Source of the DNA: Arabidopsis thaliana | Taxonomy: Eukaryota > Streptophyta > Magnoliopsida > Brassicales > Brassicaceae | Assembly: GCF_000001735.4 (NCBI RefSeq) | Contig: NC_003076.8 | Coordinates: 2,418,001 to 2,482,000 of the forward strand | Length of the DNA stretch: 64,000 nt | Reading direction: 5' to 3' | In this document: positions 56,816-64,000 of the stretch, one piece after another | Layout of the letters: the number at the start of each line of letters is the position of its first letter | Position numbering within the stretch: the first letter of the stretch is position 1 | Notes under the pieces: generated by a model | The model's input: only the letters and a program-made list of their open reading frames with translations | The model's database searches: none | Told to the model about the DNA's origin: nothing | Translations under genes and position numbers: made by a program

Positions 56816-59800
56816 ATGTCCCCTGTCGAGATCACTGGCGCTGATGCCGTGGTGACGCCTCCTATGCGTGGAAGAGTACCACTTCCACCACCGCCTCCTC
56901 CTCCTATGCGTAGAAGTGCACCATCACCTCCTCCTATGAGTGGAAGAGTACCACCACCACCACCTCCACCTCCGATGTTTGATCCCAAGGGTGCAGGAAG
57001 AGTTATTTGTTGTCTACGTCCAGGTCAAAACAAGTCTTCTCTGAAGCGATTTCAATGTGGTAAACTAACAAATGCCTGGGAAGAGTTACAGAGACATGGA
57101 GAAGCACAAACGTATTTAGACTAACTTTTTATGTTTGCGTTCCTTTTTTTCTTCTGCACCAGGCAGATATAATTGCCGAGTTATTAGACAATTATATCCT
57201 CATATTATTCCTTTTTCTTTCCATGATAGTGCCCCAGAATTTGATCTATCAGAGATAGAGGCCCTTTTCTCTGCTGCAGTACAAAACCAGGCTGATAAAT
57301 CTGGAAGTCGACGAGAAGCTTTTGAGGCAAACCCCGATAAACTTCAACTGGTAATGTGAAATTTATATTCTTCTTTTAACATTTGGTTATTACTATTGTC
57401 ATATAGCTATAAAAACAAGCGACTGAAAAGCATGTTATGAAATGCCAGAAATCTGAGTAATTTTAATAAGAATGTCTCTATAAGCATGTTATTAATTTGA
57501 AATTGCCAACACTCTGTCTTGTAGTCTGTTCAAAGTCTTCTGCAACTGTGCTTTCACAAGTCTATGCGATTGATCATTCTCCTATATTTTCTGGGATTGT
57601 TTTGCTCTGAACTAGTGTTATTTGATCTAAATCGGTGAAGAAAACTGTTTGTTGTTAAATCTCTCTATTAAATCGTCTGTTTGCTTCCTGATCCAATGTC
57701 GCTTGTCGAGATCTCTGGCGCTGATGCCCTGGTACCACTACCACCACCTCCACCTCCTATGCCTAGAAGATCACCTCCACCACCACCTCCGAGGTTTGAT
57801 GCCTTTGATCATAAGGGTGCAAGAATGGTTTGTGGTTTTCGATGTCCAGTTACAAAAAGGTCTTCCCTGAAGCCTTTACATTGGGTTAAAATAACAAGGG
57901 CTTTGCAGGGGAGCTTATGGGATGAGTTACAGATACAATATGGAGAATCACAAACGTATTGAACTTAACTTTATTGACCAATCCATGTAATTCAATTCTG
58001 TGATACTGAGTTTTCTTTTATCAACCATTGCTTTTTTTTTTGTTGTTGTTGCTAGTGCAATAGAACTTGATGTACCAGAAATAGAGACCCTTTTCTCTGT
58101 TGGGGCAAAACCAAGACCAAAACCAAAACCTGAAAAAGTTCCACTGGTAGGTAATGTGAAATATTCCCAACACAGTTGGTTATTGTCAGATATTTTAACT
58201 TGCTCTTTTCTGGTGGAGACTTTTGTCATGTAGCTATAAACAAGTAGTATTACTTTCTGGTGGAAACTGTAAAATATTTTGTTTTTTAAGTTGTACTAAG
58301 CTACTCTCCAGCATCTCTTTCCCTTAGACTTTCTTCTACTCCGAAGCCTATTGCATGTCTGTATACTTTTGTGAATTCATTTTGGAGATTTGTTTGTCTT
58401 ATGGTCTTCCAGATTGACCTTAAGAGAGCCAATAACACGATAGTTAACTTAAAGATATTAAAGATGCCGCTGCCTGATATGATGGTAAGCTCCAAAACCT
58501 TAATTACCTGAGTAAAAGTCAATTACTGGTTAATCTTTCATAGCTTAATGATAATTATCCACATTTTTCTTTGCATCGTCCAGGCTGCAGTCATGGCAAT
58601 GGATGAGTCTGTACTAGATGTTGATCAAATAGAGAATCTTATACAACTTTGCCCAACAAAGGAGGAGATGGAGCTTCTTAAGGTGTTACCTCTTGACTTT
58701 TGAGTAGCAATATCTACTTGTGTCTTTATTTAAGTGATCATTTACTGACACGAGTTCTTGTTCGGAATTGACTGCTTTGTTGTAGAACTATACTGGTGAC
58801 AAGGCAACCTTGGGAAAGTCTGAGCAGGTGTGTTTAAGTCTTTAGAGATTATCAATCTCGCATTGTTTTGGCTCCTACTATAAATATGGGTAGTAATTAG
58901 CTTACTTAAGTTAATTCATTTTCTCCTGTCATCAATTTTGCTATCGCAGTGCTTACTAGAGCTAATGAAGGTGCCACGATTTGAGGCAAAGCTTAGAGTA
59001 CTTTCCTTCAAGATTCCATTTGGCACTAAGGTGTGGCTGTATAACTTATTATGTTATCTTCTATCTGATTCTTTAGAGGAAAACGTAATTCTTGGTTCTG
59101 TTGTTAATGGTGATTACTGTGCAGATAACAAAATTCAGAAAAATGTTAAATGTGGTCAATTCTGCGTGTGAGGAGGTAAGATGGTACAATAATCACTTCT
59201 AGTTTTTGTGCAGTCCATAAGCTTCTCCTTCTTATACTTTTTTCTCCTCATTTCTTATTCATCAGGTACGTTCTTCACAAATGCTAAAAGAGATTATGAA
59301 AATTATTCTCTTCCTAGGGAACACACTGAACCAAGGAACTGCGAGGGGTGAGTATTTCCTAACGCAACACAATAAAATTTATCTGTTCAATGTGAGCTAA
59401 GTTCAAGAAAAGAATGGCGCCTTTGTTTCATTGCATCATATACTTTTGTTTTGTCTGAACGCAAATCATTTGTGGTTAATAAAGACCCTTGCTCTGCTTT
59501 CTGCAGGCAGTGCAGTGGGATTCAGGTTGGATAGTTTATTGATATTAAGCGAGACACGTGCTGATAACAACAAGATGACTCTCATGCATTATCTTTGCAA
59601 GGTAAAATACAATGCGAAAGAAATAGATGCTGCATGTTTTAGAAATGATTTGGCTTAGGAGGAATACATAATCCTGAATCCCCTGATCTTTCTTTTTCCG
59701 AGGTCCTTGCTTCCAAGGCAGCAGATCTACTGGACTTCCATAAGGATCTTCAAAGTCTTGAATCAACTTTAGAGGTTTGCCTTTGTACTTACTTTTTCCG

Positions 59801-61022
59801 TCCTTAGCGCAGTAAGTGGCTCATCATTTGATTGTCCTGTCTATTGCAGATAAATTTGAAGTCTCTGGCTGAGGAAATACATGCTATAACCAAAGGATTG
59901 GAAAAACTGAAGCAGGAGCTCACCGCATCCGAAACTGATGGTCCTGTTTCTCAAGTTTTCCGTAAAGTATGTTGTTGTTTTTCTATCTATCTCGATCTTT
60001 TGCATATCTTTTATCAACCGTGAATTTGAGATTAGGTCCATGACTGTGCCACATAACGTAATTTTCCATCACTTTTGTAAAATCTAGTTTTTATGTTTTT
60101 CAACAGTTATTGAAGGACTTCATATCCAGTGCTGAGACTCAAGTAGCAACTGTATCGACTCTTTACTCCTCGGCGGTAATTTTTGTCAACCTCTACTAGA
60201 CTCCAAGCGCCTAACCTTTGGCAATGTGTTTGATCCTGAGATTACTTTTTTTTTTTGAATAAATCTTATGATGGACGACAGAGAATAAATGCTGATGCAC
60301 TTGCACACTATTTTGGCGAGGATCCTAACCATTATCCATTTGAAAAAGGTATACAATGAACATCATCCTCATTTGTGCTAATACATTAGAAGAAAGTGGC
60401 TCATTGTTATGTTGTTGCTAATAAGAATACATGTGGTGATCGATTGCCTGCAGTTAGCGCGACACTCTTGAGTTTTATAAGGTTGTTTAAGAAAGCACAC
60501 CAAGAGAATGTCAAGCAAGAGGACTTGGAGAAGAAGAAAGCTGCAACGGAAGATGTATTTGGTGGGCCTGACCACAACATAGACTCAGATACTTCTTTAG
60601 ATGATTCGGAGGCCAAATCGCCTTCTAGAATAAGACCTCCGCCTTCTATACCAAGACCCCCTTCACGTCCAAGGTATGCATGCTGCCGAATACCTGCAGT
60701 TAATCCGCCTCCTCGCTTGGTGTGTGGCCCATATCCGCTACCTCGCTTAGTGCGTGTAGGATCCCCATCACCACCACCTCCCTCGATGAGTGGAGGAGCT
60801 CCACCGCCACCACCTCCACCTCCAATGCTTGTTGCCAGTAGAACAGCTCCACCTCCTCACTTGAGTCATGTACGTTCAATCCCTTTCCAAACTCGCTTGG
60901 TGATGGGCACATCTCCGCTACCTCTTTTAGTGCGCGAAGGAGCCCCACCACCAACACTTCCCTCGATGAGTGGAGGAGCTCCACCGCCACCACCTCCACT
61001 TCCAATGTTAAGGTACCAGTAG
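56816..61022 (+). CDS. FH16: Chimeric short formin FH16
   Basis: 16 exons: 56816-57111, 57230-57350, 57711-57955, 58056-58146, 58413-58484, 58584-58682, 58786-58827, 58950-59030, 59125-59175, 59266-59347, 59507-59601, 59703-59774, 59850-59966, 60107-60175, 60282-60348 and 60454-61022, giving 2169 nt and 722 aa, as I remember for At5g07770. Exons 1-2 are one formin start (FH1 plus the FH20-like linker VQNQADKSGSRRE). Exon 3 begins at an AG inside a second formin start (CTTGTCGAG|ATCTCTGG) and supplies a second FH1 and the complete FH2. The last exon runs past the usual FH2 end into an acidic segment (GGPDHNIDSD, DDSEAK) and more proline runs (SMSGGAPPPP). Exon 12 follows a less common TTCCGAG acceptor. 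It probably acts on actin; no membrane or PTEN domain. Confidence 0.88.
57560..57710 (+). repeat. Copy of the formin upstream/start block inside FH16 intron 2
   Basis: Contains GCGATTGATCATTCTC, GAACTAGTGTTATTTGATC, AAATCGGTGAAGAAA and CTGATCCAATGTCGC, as before the 50239, 56816 and 61707 starts and (minus) before 3814. An ATG at 57696 would open MSLVEISGADALV in frame with exon 3. It could act as an alternative promoter and start for an FH16 lacking its first two exons. Confidence 0.65.
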
Positions 61023-61706
61023 AACAGCTCCTCTTCCTCACTTCAGTCATGTACGTTCAATCCCTCCCATTCCTCCTCCCCCACCAAGTCGTAGAGCTCC
61101 TCCACCCCATCCTTTTGGTAAAACAATTCACCTCTTCCATCGAGTCACAAAGGGAAACCAAAATAGATTGCCAAAGAGACATATAAAAACTTGTGTGGTC
61201 GTACACCTGCATATATATATTTTCTTGATCATCTTCCTCCGCAAAGAGACATACTCCTTCATCTGATTCTTCCATTCATTTTCACAACTTTGTGATAGCT
61301 ACTGGATTTCATAAAGGCCTTCTTCCAAGACTGAACCGGTTCGACCGGATGGTTTGTATTATAAAATTGATTCTTATCTTCTAATAAATGAGGACTAGTT
61401 TGCTGGAATTACAGCAAACTATATTTTATTCAAAAAAAAAAGGACAATCTCCAATACTCCGTCGTGCTTTTAAAAAATTGACAATGTCTTGTCGTCTGTT
61501 CAAGACACATGGAATTTGGGACAAAGTCCTTTGCCCAAAGTCAACTAATCTTTAACAAGTCTATGCGATTTGATCATTCTCTTTTATTTTCTGGGACTTT
61601 TTGCTCTGAAAACTAGTGTTATTTGATCTAAATCGGTGAAGAAAGTGATCTGAAACAATCTGTTTGTTGTTAAATCTACTAAATCCCCTGTTTGGTTCCT
61701 GATCCA
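61023..61706. other. FH16-FH19 spacer with decayed FH1-coding remnant
   Basis: Just past the FH16 stop, 61023-61120 still resembles FH1 sequence (FSHVRSIP then PPPPPSRRAPPP in a shifted frame) and duplicates about 60840-60890, so the FH16 tail was once longer. From about 61500 comes the common upstream block (AAAGTCAACT, TTTGATCATTCTC, GAAAACTAGTGTTATTTG, AAATCGGTGAAGAAAG) leading to FH19. Confidence 0.55.
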
Positions 61707-64000
61707 ATGTCGCTTGTCGATATCTCTGGCGCTTATTCCCTGGTACCTCTTCCACCACCACCTCCTCCTCTTATGCGTAGAAGAGCACCACTGCCACCAC
61801 CTCCACCTCCTCCTCTTATGCGTAGAAGAGCACCACCACCTCCACCTCCTCCTCTTATGCGTAGAAGAGCACCACCTCCACCACCTCCACCTCCACTTCC
61901 ACGTCCATGTTCACGTCCACCTAAAACAAAGTGCTCCCTGAAGCCATTACACTGGGTTAAAAAAACAAGGGCTTTGCCGGGGAGCTTATGGGATGAGTTA
62001 CAGAGACGACAAGAATGCCGCGATATCGAGGATGAACAGATTCTCTGGTAATACCCTGAAGAAACTGAATTCCAATGGACTGAAGAAGGGAGAATTAAAG
62101 TTCCTATATCATTGACCATTGCTTTGCAATTAATCTATCATTTTGTTTCCTTGTTTGTTTTGCTAGTGCAATAGAACTATCAGTATCAGAAATAGAGACC
62201 ATTTTCTCTCTTGGGGCCAAACCAAAACCAAAACCAGAACCTGAAAAAGTTCCACTGGTAATGTGAAATATTCCCAACACAATTGGTTATTGTCAGATAT
62301 TTTAACTTGCTCCTTTCTGGTGGAGACTTTTGTCACGTAGCTATAAACAAGTGACTTTTGTGATTCAATATACATTCCACTCTTTTTGAAGAGTTGTTTG
62401 TCTTATGACTTTCAAGATTGACCTAAGGAGAGCCACTAACACGGAAATTAGGCTAATGTTATTAAATATTCGGCTGCCTGATATGATTGTAAGCTCCAAA
62501 ACCTACATTACCCTAAGAAAAAGTCATCACTGGTTAGTCTTTCATAGCTTAATGCTAATTATCCACATTTTTCTTTGCATCGTCCAGGCTGCAGCCATGG
62601 CAATGGATGAGTCTCGACTAGATGATTTTGATCAAATAGAGAATCTTATTAACCTTTTCCCAACCAAGGAGGATATGAAGTTTCTTCTGGTTACCTCTTG
62701 ACTTTTGAGTAGCATTTTCTACTTGTTTTGTGAAATATATATCAATTATTCACTTTTTATTGACACGAGTTCTTGTTCTTGGTCGTAATTGACTGATTTG
62801 TTGTAGACCTACACTGGTGACAAGGGAAATTGTGAGCAGGTCTGTTGAAGTCTTGAGATTATCAATCTTGCACTGTTTTTGGTTCCTACTATATATTATG
62901 GTTAGTAACTAGCTTACTTAGTTAATTCATTTTCTTCTGTCATCAATTTTGCTATCGCAGCTATTCCAGTACTTACAAGAGGTAGTGAAGGTGCCACGAG
63001 TAGAATCAAAGCTGAGAGTATTTTCCTTCAAGATTCAATTTGGCACTCAGGTCTGGTGGTATTATTACCTATAATGTTATTTTCTGTCTATCTGGTTCTT
63101 TGGAGAAAATATTTTTGGTTTCATCAGTAACTGTAGATTCTTGATCCCTTTTTTTTTTTTTTTTTTAAATGATGATTACTTTGCAGATAACAAAACTCAC
63201 TAAAGGTTTAAATGCGGTAAATTCAGCATGTGAGGAGGTAAGATTTTTGTGCAGTCCATTTGCGTTTCTCTTTCTTGGACCATTAATCGATCTCCTCATT
63301 TCTTGTTCATCAGATACGTACTTCACAAAAGCTAAAAGATATTATGGAAAATATTCTGTGCCTGGGGAACATATTGAACCAAGGAACTGGGAGGGGTGAG
63401 TGAGTATTTCTATTATTTTTACCCAAATATCTTTTGGCTTTAAGATATTTCCTAACGCAACATAATAAAATCTGTGTGTTGTTCAATGTGAGCTAAGAAA
63501 AGAATGGCGCCTTTGTTTCATTGCATCATATATACTTTTGTTTTGTCTGAACGTAAATTCTTTGTGGTTGATAAAGACCCTTGTTCTTTTTTCTGAAGGC
63601 AGGGCAGTGGGATTCAGGTTGGATAGTTTATTGATATTAAGCGAGACACGTGCTGATAACAGCAAGATGACTCTCATGCATTATCTTTGCAAGGTAAAAT
63701 ACAATGCGAAAGAAAGAAACATGCAGCGTCTTTGCTTTAGAAATCATGAAACCCTCCTCTTTGCTTTTCCCAGGTCCTTGCTTCCAAGGCATCAGATCTA
63801 CTGGACTTCCATAAAGATCTTGAAAGTCTTGAATCAGCTTCAAAGGTTTTCCTTTCTACTTACTTTTTCCGTCCTGCTGTAATTGGCTCATCATTTGATT
63901 GTCCTGTCTATTGCAGATACAGTTGAAGTCTTTGGCTGAGGAAATACAAGCTATAACCAAAGGATTGGAAAAACTGAAGCAGGAGCTTACCGCATCCGAA
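61707..64000 (+). CDS. FH19: Short formin FH19 (cut by right edge)
   Basis: ATG at 61707 (MSLVDISGAYSLV), an FH1 of proline runs with MRRRAPP spacers, then FH2 from SLKPLHWVKKTRALPG. Exons in the window: 61707-62047, 62167-62257, 62417-62488, 62588-62689, 62807-62839, 62961-63050, 63187-63237, 63314-63395, 63599-63693, 63774-63845, and 63917 to beyond the edge. Differences from paralogues: exon 4 has one extra codon (DDFDQ), exon 5 lost three codons (33 instead of 42 bp), and exon 6 uses an acceptor 9 bp upstream, adding LFQ (the usual AG is still there). An FH2 protein without N-terminal targeting domains. I recall At5g07780, about 460 aa, so the end of FH2 lies outside. Confidence 0.88.

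Overview
The window is plant nuclear DNA, almost certainly Arabidopsis thaliana (or a very close relative). It has AT-rich intergenic DNA, short GT-AG introns, a plant tRNA-Ala gene and a gene order that I recognise from memory as the upper arm of chromosome 5, about At5g07650 to At5g07780. My exon-by-exon assembly gives proteins whose lengths match those I remember: SMC6A 1058 aa, NAC080 329, MYB29 336, MYB76 338, NEN1 468, XXT3 457, FH20 1649 and FH16 722. Locus names come from memory, not from a search.

Layout. 0-3.8 kb (minus): a short class II formin that runs off the left edge. 4.8-11.9 kb (plus): SMC6A, with 28 coding exons. 12.4-14.1 kb (plus): an F-box/leucine-rich-repeat protein, then tRNA-Ala(AGC) on minus. 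18.1-19.3 kb (plus): the NAC factor NAC080 with a miR164 target site. 23.25-25.64 kb: an internally deleted Copia LTR retrotransposon with complete 120-bp LTRs and a 5-bp target duplication. 29.1-30.3 and 32.3-33.6 kb (plus): the tandem R2R3-MYB pair MYB29 and MYB76, regulators of aliphatic glucosinolates. 35.3-37.4 kb (plus): the DEDDh exonuclease NEN1. 37.8-39.1 kb (plus): the xyloglucan xylosyltransferase XXT3. 39.5-40.4 kb (minus): a small protein of unknown function. 41.1-48.6 kb (minus): full-length class II formin FH20 (dead PTEN-like phosphatase, C2, giant proline-rich FH1, FH2). 50.2-64 kb (plus): a head-to-tail array of N-terminally truncated formins, namely a double-FH2 gene, FH16, and FH19 (cut by the right edge).

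The most unusual region is the formin family. All the short formins lack the PTEN/C2 exons of FH20. They start inside what corresponds to FH20 exon 4 and share copies of the same upstream sequence. Two genes (left edge and 50.2 kb) can be spliced in frame into proteins with two successive FH2 domains. FH16 is a chimera of three units: it carries a copy of the upstream/start region inside an intron, and a C-terminal tail related to the acidic and proline-rich part of FH20. The left gene contains a duplicated exon pair in which one exon has lost its splice acceptor. The array looks like a place where formin architectures are being reshuffled by unequal exchange and intron-level fusion.

Smaller points of interest are a non-canonical LTR end (TATTAA...TTAATA), an AUG-stop (ATGTAA) just upstream of the MYB29 start, a tiny uORF behind a CAA-rich leader in XXT3, and several A-tailed micro-insertions with target-site-like duplications upstream of MYB29. 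An E2F site and a telo-box lie ahead of SMC6A. SMC6A, NAC080, MYB29 and NEN1 each have a paralogue (SMC6B, NAC100, MYB28, NEN2) around At5g613-614 on the other arm, so this is one half of an old whole-genome-duplication block (established knowledge, from memory).
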